Assembly (NCBI GenBank): GCA_902784475.1
Contig: CACZUX010000036.1
Location: forward strand, 1-36,881
DNA length: 36,881 bases
Reading direction: 5' to 3'
Origin: an uncultured Bacteroidales bacterium
Lineage (GTDB): Bacteria; Bacteroidota; Bacteroidia; Bacteroidales; Bacteroidaceae
Both the position numbers and the translations under genes were made by a program. Every line of letters begins with the position of its first letter. Within the stretch, counting starts at the first letter, position 1. The notes below the pieces were generated by a model. The model was not told the origin of the DNA, searched no databases, and saw nothing but the letters and a program-made list of their open reading frames with translations. Shown in pieces: positions 7,778 to 15,619 of the stretch.

Positions 7778-9467
7778 ATATATTCTCGCGGACAACATCA
7801 CCTCACCGCTCGGAGCAACAACGCAGGAAAATCTGGAGGCTGTCCTTCAGGGGCGATCTGCGCTGCGCCGGTACGAAGGTCTGTGGGGCATTCCCACTGC
7901 GGTCTGTGCCTCGCTCTTTTCACGCGAGCAGACGGCCCGGATGGCCCGCGAAGGCATGACACGATTCGAAGCATTTGCATACTGTTCTGCCCGCGAAGCG
8001 ATGAGTCGCTGCAAGATTGATGTTGCGAGCGAGCGTACGCTGTTCGTCCTCAGCACCACCAAAGGCAACATCGAGCTCTTGGGCACCGAAAAGGAGCAAC
8101 GCATCAGTCCCACAGAGGCCGCAGAACATATCGCCCGGGCTCTGGGCTTCAAGGGCGAACCCCTCACGGTGTGCAACGCCTGCATCTCGGGCGTCTCGGC
8201 GATGATCACAGCGGGGAGGCTGCTGGAGGCGGGCTGCTACGACACCGCCGTCGTCACGGGCGCCGATGTCGCCTGCCGCTTCACCGTGAGCGGATTTCAG
8301 GCGCTCAAAGCCGTCTCAGAAGACGCCTGCCGCCCCTTCGACCTGGAGCGTCTGGGGCTGAATCTGGGAGAAGCCGCCGCCACCGTCGTCCTCAGCCGCA
8401 AAGCGCCCGAAGGAGCGCCGGCGCTTTGGGCCATCGAAGCCGGTGCCGTGAACAACGACGCACACCACATCACCTCGCCCTCGCCCCGAGCCGAAGGCGC
8501 CTCCGCCGCACTCAGGGCTGTGGCCTCTGACGACCTAGCCCTCATCAACGCCCACGGCACGGCCACGATGTTCAACGACCAGATGGAGAGCGTCGCCATC
8601 GCCGGATGCGGTCACGGAGACGTTCCCGTCAACGCCCTCAAAGGCTACACGGGCCACACACTCGGCGCTGCGGGCATCCTGGAGACGGTGCTCACGGCGG
8701 CAGCGCTCGAACGGGGCTTCATACTTCCCACCAAGGGCTACAGCGAGCGCGGCGTATCAGGTCGCATCGACATCGTCTCTGCACTCCGGAAGACCGACGG
8801 CCGACGCTTCGTGAAGATGATCTCGGGCTTCGGCGGAGGCAATGCGGCACTCTCGCTCGTGAGGACGGAGGCGAAGGAAGAGTTCGCCGAAAAGAAGGTG
8901 CCCGAGTTCGTGCGCACCCACAGCGTGAAAATTACGCCAGACAAGGTTCTGGTGGACGGACGGGAGATCGCCTGCGAAGGCGAAGGACTCGCGAAGTTGA
9001 CGGCGCTCTACAAACAATATATCGCGTCGTACCCGAAATACTACAAGATGGACCCGCTGGCCCGACTGGGTTTCGTGGCTTCGGAACTGCTGCTGCAGGC
9101 CGAAGGGAAAGAGCGCAAAGAGGAAGACGCCACGAGAGGCGTGGTGCTCTGCAACAGCTCGTCCAGCATCATGGCCGACAGAGCCTACGAGGCCACCGTC
9201 GGAGCGGGCGACAACTACTACCCCAGCCCCTCGGCCTTCATCTACACCCTGCCCAACATCGTGACGGGCGAGATCGCGCTGCGCAACGGCTACAGGGGCG
9301 AGACCAGCTTCTGCATCATGCCCAGAAAGGACGAAGCCCTCATCGACCGCATCGTCGGCGCCACGCTCTTGGACCGCAGGCTCGACAGCCTCATTGCCGG
9401 ATGGATCGACTGCACAGACGATACACACTATGAAGCAAGTATATATATCATTGAATCAAATAAATAA
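7773..9467 (+). CDS. ketosynthase 2 with C-terminal degenerate half-ketosynthase domain
   Basis: A 564-aa two-domain protein. Residues about 1-365 are an active FabF-type ketosynthase with Cys137 (CNACISGV), His261 (INAHGTATMFND), Lys and His295 (KGYTGHTLGAAG). Residues about 390-560 resemble only the N-terminal half of a ketosynthase: GVVLCNSSSSIM, SPSAFIYTLPNIVTGEIA, GYRGETSF and a closing SLIAGWIDCT follow the FabF order, but the position of the active-site Cys is not conserved. This resembles the stand-alone half-ketosynthases (Ketoacyl-synt_2 type, chain-length-factor-like) of aryl polyene systems, here fused. The start ATG at 7773 lies in the octamer array. Ketosynthase 3 has the same layout. 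Confidence 0.88.
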   Translation: MIYILADNITSPLGATTQENLEAVLQGRSALRRYEGLWGIPTAVCASLFSREQTARMAREGMTRFEAFAYCSAREAMSRCKIDVASERTLFVLSTTKGNIELLGTEKEQRISPTEAAEHIARALGFKGEPLTVCNACISGVSAMITAGRLLEAGCYDTAVVTGADVACRFTVSGFQALKAVSEDACRPFDLERLGLNLGEAAATVVLSRKAPEGAPALWAIEAGAVNNDAHHITSPSPRAEGASAALRAVASDDLALINAHGTATMFNDQMESVAIAGCGHGDVPVNALKGYTGHTLGAAGILETVLTAAALERGFILPTKGYSERGVSGRIDIVSALRKTDGRRFVKMISGFGGGNAALSLVRTEAKEEFAEKKVPEFVRTHSVKITPDKVLVDGREIACEGEGLAKLTALYKQYIASYPKYYKMDPLARLGFVASELLLQAEGKERKEEDATRGVVLCNSSSSIMADRAYEATVGAGDNYYPSPSAFIYTLPNIVTGEIALRNGYRGETSFCIMPRKDEALIDRIVGATLLDRRLDSLIAGWIDCTDDTHYEASIYIIESNK

Positions 9468-9473
9468 CATAAT

Positions 9474-9731
9474 ATGGAAGAACTTGAACTTGAACTGAAA
9501 CAGGAAATCATCAAGGTGCTCAATCTGGAGGATATGACGCCCGACGACATCGAGACGGACGCACCGCTCTTCGGCGAAGGACTCGGTCTGGACTCCATCG
9601 ACGTGCTGGAAATCATCGTCCTGCTGGAGAAGAAATACGGCATCAAGCTGGCCAACCCCGCTGAGGGCAAAGGCATCTTCAAGAGCATCGCCACCATCGC
9701 CGACTACGTGAGCAAAAACCGCAAGAAATAA
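9474..9731 (+). CDS. acyl carrier protein (free)
   Basis: An 85-aa type II carrier protein, acidic and helical. The phosphopantetheine attachment site is Ser41 in GLGLDSIDVLEI. It starts 6 bp after ketosynthase 2 and is followed 9 bp later by ketosynthase 3, so it is likely the main chain-carrying ACP for these two enzymes. The operon has two more ACP domains, one on the methyltransferase and one on the exporter. A longer N-terminus is excluded by spacing. Confidence 0.93.
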   Translation: MEELELELKQEIIKVLNLEDMTPDDIETDAPLFGEGLGLDSIDVLEIIVLLEKKYGIKLANPAEGKGIFKSIATIADYVSKNRKK

Positions 9732-9740
9732 CAGAGAACG

Positions 9741-11507
9741 GTGAGAAAGAATATCGTCATCACGGGAGCCGGCATTGTCTCGGCCATCGGTTGTTCGAAA
9801 GGGGAAGTCACCCGCTCGCTGCTCGAAAGACGCACGGGCATCGGGGAGATGCAATATCTGGAGTCCGTGCATCACGAACTGCCTGTGGGCGAGGTGAAGA
9901 TGTCGTCGGAAGAGATGAAGCGCCGACTCGGCATCGACGCCGCAAAAGAGGTGAGTCGCACGGTGCTGATGGGCATGATGGCGGTGGAGCAGGCGCTGAA
10001 GGAAGCCCGCGTGGAGCGCAAAGACGGACGGCGCATCCTGCTGGTGTCCGGCACCACCGTCGGCGGCATGGACCTGACGGAGCGCTATTACGGCAGCTTC
10101 TTCGAGAGCGACGAGCATCTGGACTGCATGAAGACCCACGACTGCGGCAGCAGCACGCAGCAAATCGCCGAACGCTTCCGTCTGTTCGACGACAGCACCA
10201 CCCTCTCCACCGCCTGTTCCTCGTCGGCCAATGCGCTCATGCTGGGGGCACGCCTGATCGAAACCGGACAGGCCGACATTGTGGTGGCGGGAGGCACGGA
10301 GGCACTGACACGTTTCCACCTCAACGGTTTCAACGCCCTCATGATACTCGACCGGCAGCAGTGTCGCCCCTTCGACGCAACACGCGCCGGACTGAATCTG
10401 GGAGAAGGGGCCGCTTACGTCGTGCTTGAAAGCGAAACGGCGGCACGGGAACGGGGCGCAGAGATACAGGCCTGGTTCAGCGGCTCGGGCAACGCCTGCG
10501 ACGCCTTCCACCAAACGGCCTCATCGGACAACGGAGAAGGTGCCTGTCTGGCCATGAAGGAAGCACTTGAAAGCGCCGGGCTCTCCCCCAAAGACATCGA
10601 CTACGTCAACGCCCACGGCACCGGCACGCCCAACAACGATCTGAGCGAAGGCGTTGCGCTGCAGCGCGTCTTCGGCACAGAGATGCCGCCCGTCTCCAGC
10701 ACGAAATCCTTCACCGGACACGCCACCAGCGCCTCCGGCAGCATCGAGACCGTCATCTGTCTTCTGGCCATGCAGCAAGGTTTCATCCCCGCCAATCTGG
10801 GATGGCAGCACCCCATTGAGGGCGGCATCACCCCCACCCTCGGACAGGAAGGATGCCGGTTGCGCCACATCATGTGCAACTCGTTCGGCTTCGGAGGCAA
10901 CGACACCTCGCTCATCCTCTCGGCAGAGGCACCCTTGGGCCGAAAGGAAACAGTAGCAAACGAAGAGCGCACGGTCGAAGTGGCCGCACGCGTGGAGATC
11001 ACCGACGAGGCCGCCCTCACGGAAATAAAGAACTACGTCAAACCCATGGAGGCGCGCCGACTGGGCCGCATCCTCAAGAGCGCCCTGCTCTCTTCGCTCA
11101 AAGCGCTGGAAGAAGCCGGCGTGGAGACGCCCGACGCCATCATCACGGCCACCTCGCTCGGTTGTCTGGAAAACAGCGTGCAGCTGCTCAACCAGTTGCG
11201 CGACGAGGGCGAACAGGGTCTGAAGCCCACGTGGTTCATGCAAAGCACCCACAACACCATCGGCAGCGCCGTCGCCATCCACACGGGTTGTCACGGCTAC
11301 AACGCCACCTACACTCACGGAGAAGATTCTTTGAAATGGGCGCTGGCCGATGCTGAGATGCTCATCAGGAGCGGACGGGCCCGAAGCGTACTGGTGGGGC
11401 TGCACGACGAGACGACGCCCGAATTCTGCGACATCATGAGCCGCCTGGGCAAAAGAGACTTAAAGCCGTTACACTCAATAGCAATGGTACTGACATGTGG
11501 AGAATAA
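9741..11507 (+). CDS. ketosynthase 3 with C-terminal degenerate half-ketosynthase domain
   Basis: A 588-aa two-domain protein with a GTG start that is fixed by its position 9 bp after the ACP stop and by the family start RKNIVITGAGIVSAIG. Residues about 1-400 are an active FabF-type ketosynthase: Cys159 (STACSSSANA), His292 (VNAHGTGTPNND) and His327 (KSFTGHATSASG). Residues about 415-588 again look like the first half of a ketosynthase (DAIITATSLGCLENS, STHNTIGSAVAIHTG, ARSVLVGLHDE) with NATYTHGED where the Cys motif should be, so that half is inactive. The domain order matches ketosynthase 2, suggesting duplication of one ancestral KS plus half-KS gene. It probably extends the polyene. Confidence 0.9.
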   Translation: MRKNIVITGAGIVSAIGCSKGEVTRSLLERRTGIGEMQYLESVHHELPVGEVKMSSEEMKRRLGIDAAKEVSRTVLMGMMAVEQALKEARVERKDGRRILLVSGTTVGGMDLTERYYGSFFESDEHLDCMKTHDCGSSTQQIAERFRLFDDSTTLSTACSSSANALMLGARLIETGQADIVVAGGTEALTRFHLNGFNALMILDRQQCRPFDATRAGLNLGEGAAYVVLESETAARERGAEIQAWFSGSGNACDAFHQTASSDNGEGACLAMKEALESAGLSPKDIDYVNAHGTGTPNNDLSEGVALQRVFGTEMPPVSSTKSFTGHATSASGSIETVICLLAMQQGFIPANLGWQHPIEGGITPTLGQEGCRLRHIMCNSFGFGGNDTSLILSAEAPLGRKETVANEERTVEVAARVEITDEAALTEIKNYVKPMEARRLGRILKSALLSSLKALEEAGVETPDAIITATSLGCLENSVQLLNQLRDEGEQGLKPTWFMQSTHNTIGSAVAIHTGCHGYNATYTHGEDSLKWALADAEMLIRSGRARSVLVGLHDETTPEFCDIMSRLGKRDLKPLHSIAMVLTCGE

Positions 11508-11848
11508 TTCCTTTCGCCGTGATGCAAAGCCTGCTGCTCTGCAGCGGACAGGTGTTTCTGAAATTCGCGTTGACCAAGATGCCGCCCTTCGCCTGGAGCA
11601 GGGACTTCTTTGCGGCGCTGGCGCTCAACTGGCAACTGGCTGCCTGCGGCCTGCTGTTCGGCTCGGCCTCACTGGTGTGGATGTATATCCTCAAGCACTT
11701 CCCCTTCAGCACCGCCTATCCGATGGCCAGCATGAGCTATGTCTTCGGCATGGTGGCGGCCATCCTGTTCTTTCACGAAGAAGTGTCCCTCACGAAATGG
11801 TGCGGCGTGGCCTGCATCATCCTTGGATGCGCCTTAATAGCAAGATGA
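11495..11848 (+). CDS. EamA/SMR-like four-helix membrane protein
   Basis: A 117-aa protein with four hydrophobic helices: about 1-25, 45-65 (LAACGLLFGSASLVWMYIL), 73-93 (AYPMASMSYVFGMVAAILFF) and 100-116. Size and motifs (SGQVFLKFAL near the start, LTKWCGVACIILGCALIA at the end) fit the small-multidrug-resistance/ArnE-ArnF-like half-size EamA transporters, which often flip undecaprenyl-linked sugars. Here it may flip the lipid-linked or glycosylated polyene intermediate across the inner membrane (inference). It overlaps ketosynthase 3 by 13 bp and its TGA overlaps the next ATG. Confidence 0.78.
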   Translation: MWRIIPFAVMQSLLLCSGQVFLKFALTKMPPFAWSRDFFAALALNWQLAACGLLFGSASLVWMYILKHFPFSTAYPMASMSYVFGMVAAILFFHEEVSLTKWCGVACIILGCALIAR

Positions 11849-12468
11849 TGAAACGAACGATCCTGACCCTCTGCTGCCTGCTGGCCTCACTGTTTGTGAC
11901 TCAGGCGCAAAACACCGACGAAGCCTCCATACGCCGCCGGCTCAACGAAGCAACGGCCCGCATCACCGCAATGGAGTGCGACTTCGTGCAGACGAAACAC
12001 CTCAGCGTGCTCAAAGACAAGATGGTGTCGAAGGGCCGCATGTGCTACAAAAAAAGCGACCGCCTCCGCTGGGAATACACTTCGCCCTACACCTACGTCT
12101 TCATCCTCAACGGCAATGACGTGTTGCTCAAGAACAAAAACAGGAGCGACATTATCGACGTCGACCAGAACAGGATGTTTCGCGAGATCGTACAGATCAT
12201 GCTGAGTAGCGTGGTGGGCAACTGCCTGGACGACAAGAACTTCAAAAGCAGCCTCAAGGCCACTGCCACAGAGTATGTCGCCACGCTGACGCCCCAGCGC
12301 AAGAACATGAAGCAGATGTTCCGCCAAATCACGCTGCACTTCAAACGGGAGAACGCCTGCGTGACCCGGGTGGAACTGACCGAGAAGAACGACGACCGCA
12401 CCGTTATCGAGTTGAACAACATACATTTGAATGAAGCGCTCTCTGACGATCTTTTCCTGGTGCGTTAG
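11845..12468 (+). CDS. LolA-like periplasmic lipoprotein/lipid carrier
   Basis: A protein of 207 aa with a signal peptide (MMKRTILTLCCLLASLFVTQAQ). The start is set by the ATGATG that overlaps the upstream stop codon. The mature part has the LolA pattern: ATARITAMECDFVQTKHL, then SKGRMCYKKSDRLRWEYTSPY, and a later LTPQRKNMKQMFRQITLHF. LolA family members carry lipidated cargo through the periplasm; aryl polyene clusters contain a dedicated copy. Here it should accept the polyene-lipid from the MMPL exporter. It overlaps the following gene by 38 bp in another frame. Confidence 0.85.
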   Translation: MMKRTILTLCCLLASLFVTQAQNTDEASIRRRLNEATARITAMECDFVQTKHLSVLKDKMVSKGRMCYKKSDRLRWEYTSPYTYVFILNGNDVLLKNKNRSDIIDVDQNRMFREIVQIMLSSVVGNCLDDKNFKSSLKATATEYVATLTPQRKNMKQMFRQITLHFKRENACVTRVELTEKNDDRTVIELNNIHLNEALSDDLFLVR

Positions 12469-12883
12469 CCTGATGCTCTCTTCGGCGCTGCCACAGAAGG
12501 CCCAGTCGCTGCTGCCCTCCCCGTCGGGAGAGACGGCCCGCTACGACGCCTACATCGAACTGCCGCGCGGCTATCTCAGCGGTATCTGCATCATGCGCTG
12601 CGCAGGGGATACGCTGCGGGGAAGCATCTTCAATGAGTTCGGCGTCAGCGCCATGGACTTCGTCTACGACAAACGGAAAGAACGCGTGCGACTTCTCTCC
12701 GTGATGAAGATGATGGACCGCTGGTATATCCGACGCACGCTTCGGGCGGATCTGCGCCAACTCTTCAAGTCCATGAACGCCGGAGAGGGAGAATATCACA
12801 ATGAGCGTCGCCATATCCTCTATCGCTTCACCCCGATGGTTGACAGCCTCAACACACCGCATCCGCATGACACTGAAGAATAA
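12431..12883 (+). CDS. small exported protein of unknown function in the polyene operon
   Basis: A 150-aa protein with a signal peptide (LTIFSWCVSLMLSSALPQKAQS). I do not recognise the family with certainty; its position between the LolA-like carrier and a dehydratase resembles the small lipoprotein/DUF3261-like genes of aryl polyene clusters. The mature part has alternating strands (YDAYIELPRGYLSGICIMRC, DTLRGSIFNEFGVSAMDFVY) that suggest a beta-rich fold. There is no Cys lipobox at the cleavage site. A partner of LolA in lipid delivery is plausible but unproven. Confidence 0.7.
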   Translation: MKRSLTIFSWCVSLMLSSALPQKAQSLLPSPSGETARYDAYIELPRGYLSGICIMRCAGDTLRGSIFNEFGVSAMDFVYDKRKERVRLLSVMKMMDRWYIRRTLRADLRQLFKSMNAGEGEYHNERRHILYRFTPMVDSLNTPHPHDTEE

Positions 12884-13241
12884 ATTGTATCGCATAATCG
12901 ACAGGCAGCACGACGGCGAGACGGCACGCTTCGCGCTGCAGTTGAACGCCTCCGACGAGATTTACGGAGCGCACTTCCCCGGAGAGCCCGTTACGCCGGG
13001 CGTCTGTCTGGTGCAGATGGCGGGCGAACTGCTGGAAGAGTGTCTCGGCAGTAAGCTGCAGCTGAAGAAGGCCGTCAACGTGAAGTTTCTCTCCCCGGTC
13101 TCGCCTGCAGCCACACCCTCCGTCCGCATCACCGTAAGCCCGGCCCCGGCAGATGCGGAGGGCCTCATACGCTCTTCCGTCAAGGTGGAGCACGAAGGCC
13201 GCGTTATGGCCAAAATGTCACTCATTCACACCGCCGTATGA
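12867..13241 (+). CDS. hotdog 3-hydroxyacyl-ACP dehydratase, FabZ-like, catalytic Glu replaced by Gln
   Basis: A 124-aa hotdog protein. The start at 12867 (MTLKNKLYRIIDRQ) is preferred over upstream in-frame codons because it gives normal hotdog length and overlaps the previous gene by only 17 bp. IYGAHFPGEPVTPGVCLVQM matches the FabZ block GHFPGKPIFPGVLILEAM. The catalytic His is His36, but the residue 14 positions later, Glu in FabZ, is Gln50 here. The protein is shorter than the first dehydratase and lacks its N-terminal LLPxR block. In FabZ each active site uses His from one subunit and Glu from the other, so this protein could complete the site of the 6845-7309 protein, which keeps Glu but lacks His. 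Confidence 0.85.
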   Translation: MTLKNKLYRIIDRQHDGETARFALQLNASDEIYGAHFPGEPVTPGVCLVQMAGELLEECLGSKLQLKKAVNVKFLSPVSPAATPSVRITVSPAPADAEGLIRSSVKVEHEGRVMAKMSLIHTAV

Positions 13242-14733
13242 ACCCGATGGACGACCTGAAGAAGACCATGAGCGAACGCGGCATCTGCGTCGTGATTCCG
13301 ACCTACAACAACGGCGGAACCATTGCTGCTGTGGTTGAGGCCACACTGGAGCTGTGCGACAACGTCATTGTGGTGAACGACGGTTCGACCGACGCTACGG
13401 GCGACATCCTCAGGGCGATGAAGGGCATCACCCTCGTGGATTATGCCCGCAACAGAGGCAAAGGCTATGCGCTGAAACGCGGATTTGCCAAAGCGCTGGA
13501 GATGGGCTTCGCCTATGCCGTCACGCTCGACGCCGACGGACAGCATTACCCCAAAGACATCGTCCGACTCGTGGAGGCCAACATCGCACATCCCGGAGCC
13601 CTCATCGTGGGCAGTCGCGATCTCTCGAGCATCGACGCCTCGGGCGGCAGCCTGTTTGCCAACCGCTTCTCCAATTTCTGGTTTGGCCTTCAAACCCTGC
13701 ATCCACTGCCCGACACGCAAACGGGCTTCCGGCTCTATCCGCTCCGAAAGCTGCATGGCCTCTCGCTGCTCACATCGCGCTACGAGGCCGAACTCGAACT
13801 GCTCGTCTTCTCTGCCTGGCACGGGGTGAAACTCGTCCCTGTACCCATCGACGTCTATTATCCCCCGCGCGAGGAGCGCGTGAGCCACTTCCGCCCTGCA
13901 GCCGACTTCGCTCGCATCAGTGTACTCAACACCGTACTGTGTTTTCTGGCTCTGCTCTACGGACTGCCTCTGGCCGCTCTGCGTACACTCTCCAAATATC
14001 TGCGCACGCTTTATTCCTTCGTGCTCTTTTTCGTTGCTTCGTTCATGGTGGTGACACCTTGCGTCTGGATCTACAAGCACGTCGGAGGACTCACCGAAAA
14101 AAAGCGTTGCCGTCTGCGCCGGCTCATTCACCGCACGGCGCATTTCGTGATGATTGGTCACGGCATCCCGGGCGTCCGCTTCACCTACGACAAAGCTCCG
14201 GACGTTTCGCTCGAACGTCCCCACGTCATCATCTGCAACCACCAGTCGCACATCGACCTGATGTGCCTGCTGGCCTTTTCGCCCAACATCATCTTCCTGA
14301 CCAACGACTGGGTCTGGAACAACATCTTCTTCGGCCTGCTCATCCGTTCGGCGGAGTATCTGCCCATCAGCGAGGGGCTCGACACCCTCTTGCCCAAGCT
14401 GAGTTGACCGGAAAAGGCTACAGCATCGCCGTCTTCCCCGAAGGTACCCGCTCCGCAGACTGCCGCATCCGCCGCTTCCATCAAGGGGCATTCTGTCTGG
14501 CAGACCGCTTGGGGCTCGACGTGCTTCCGGTCTGTCTCTACGGTCCGGGCAAGGTGCTGCCCAAAAAGACTTACGTGTTCCAGCGCGGCCACATCCATTT
14601 GCGCTTCGGCGCTCCCGTGAAGCTCGAGGCGTTGCGGCAGGCGGGCGACTACAGAGCGCAGGCTTCCCGCATGCGTCAATTATATATAGATATGTACCGC
14701 CATTTGGCCAACCTCATTGAACAGGATGCATAA
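13238..14733 (+). pseudogene. GT2 glycosyltransferase-LPLAT acyltransferase fusion, frameshifted
   Basis: A two-domain membrane protein of about 498 residues when both frames are joined. Residues 1-240 form a GT2 glycosyltransferase (VVIPTYNNGGTIAAVVEA, VVNDGSTDA, DADGQHYPKD) of the dolichyl-phosphate sugar transferase type. Hydrophobic segments follow at about 232-280. The rest is an LPLAT acyltransferase with motif NHQSHIDLM (HX4D). The frame of the first part ends at TGA 14405-14407. The next base register continues the same domain with GKGYSIAVFPEGTRS, the second LPLAT motif, to 14733. The simplest lesion is loss of one base near 14402-14404. The glycosyltransferase domain should still be made; the acyltransferase is cut between its motifs. 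A sequencing error is possible. It overlaps the dehydratase stop by 4 bp and the esterase start by 8 bp. Confidence 0.85.
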
Positions 14734-15619
14734 ACGACGTCACACCATATCACTTCGTCTGAGGCTGCTCGCCCTGTTGCCGGCGCTGCCGCTCCTGTTG
14801 CAGGCCCGGGTGGACATCTGGGCGGATTCCGCCTCCCGTCCGACGGTGTGGATGACGCCCTATCTGCTCAAAGGAGAAGGCCACACGGCCATTGTTGTCT
14901 GTCCCGGAGGCAGTTACTTCTGGCACGACATGAAGGCCGAAGGCGACGAAGTGGCCCGCTGGCTCAACCGCAACGGCATCACCGCATTCGTGCTGAAATA
15001 CCGCACGGGCGGAACTACGGCTTTCGTCAGCCGTTACCGTCACGTTGTCCGAGGCCGACGCTACCCTGATCCTCAGGACGATCTGCGTCAGGCGCTGCGC
15101 TATATCCGGGCTCATGCAGCAGACTATGGTGTGAACCCTGCACGCATCGGTGTGATGGGTTTCTCTGCCGGCGGGCATCTGGTGCTCTCGGCAGCCACAC
15201 TGTTCGACCCCGCTGACCGTCCGCTCTTCACCGCCGCCATATATCCCGTTGTGACGATGTCGGCACCCTGCACCCACGAACGCTCCCGTCGGGGCTTGCT
15301 GGGCGAGTCGCGAAAGAATGACAAAGCGCTCCGTCGCCAACTCTCATTGGAGTTGCAGGTGAAAGACGATTGCCGACCCGTTTTCCTGGTTAACTGCAAA
15401 GATGACCCAGTCGTTGATTGGCACAACAGTTTGCTTATGGATTCCGCACTCACAGCCAACGGCGTGACTCATCGATATATGCTCTACGAAAACGGCGGAC
15501 ACGGATTCGGCGCCAGCGAGACGAAAGGCACGTCCGAATGCCGCCGTTGGAAGGCCGAGTTCCTCCGATGGTTCACGGATTTGTTTCAACCCTCATTTTC
15601 ACAGACAACAGATCCATGA
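14726..15619 (+). CDS. exported alpha/beta-hydrolase, acetyl esterase-like
   Basis: A 297-aa esterase of the BD-FAE/Aes-like alpha/beta-hydrolase group. The ATG at 14726, overlapping the previous stop, gives a signal peptide (LRLRLLALLPALPLLLQARV). The oxyanion block is VVCPGGSY, the nucleophile is Ser147 in GFSAGGH, and the acid and base are in DPVVDWHN and GGHGFG. Family members remove acetyl or short acyl groups from sugars and other esters. In this operon it could trim or turn over an acyl ester on the exported polyene in the periplasm (inference). Its stop overlaps the exporter start as ATGA. Confidence 0.82.
   Translation: MHKRRHTISLRLRLLALLPALPLLLQARVDIWADSASRPTVWMTPYLLKGEGHTAIVVCPGGSYFWHDMKAEGDEVARWLNRNGITAFVLKYRTGGTTAFVSRYRHVVRGRRYPDPQDDLRQALRYIRAHAADYGVNPARIGVMGFSAGGHLVLSAATLFDPADRPLFTAAIYPVVTMSAPCTHERSRRGLLGESRKNDKALRRQLSLELQVKDDCRPVFLVNCKDDPVVDWHNSLLMDSALTANGVTHRYMLYENGGHGFGASETKGTSECRRWKAEFLRWFTDLFQPSFSQTTDP

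Noticed and set aside
11497..11844. Upstream extension of the LolA-like gene to 11497.
   Set aside because: This part lies inside the EamA/SMR-like gene in another frame, and the signal peptide begins only at 11845.
14395..14412. Programmed ribosomal frameshift in the glycosyltransferase-acyltransferase gene.
   Set aside because: No slippery heptamer of the A_AAA_AAG or CCC type with a following structure is seen at the shift point; a deletion or read error is simpler.
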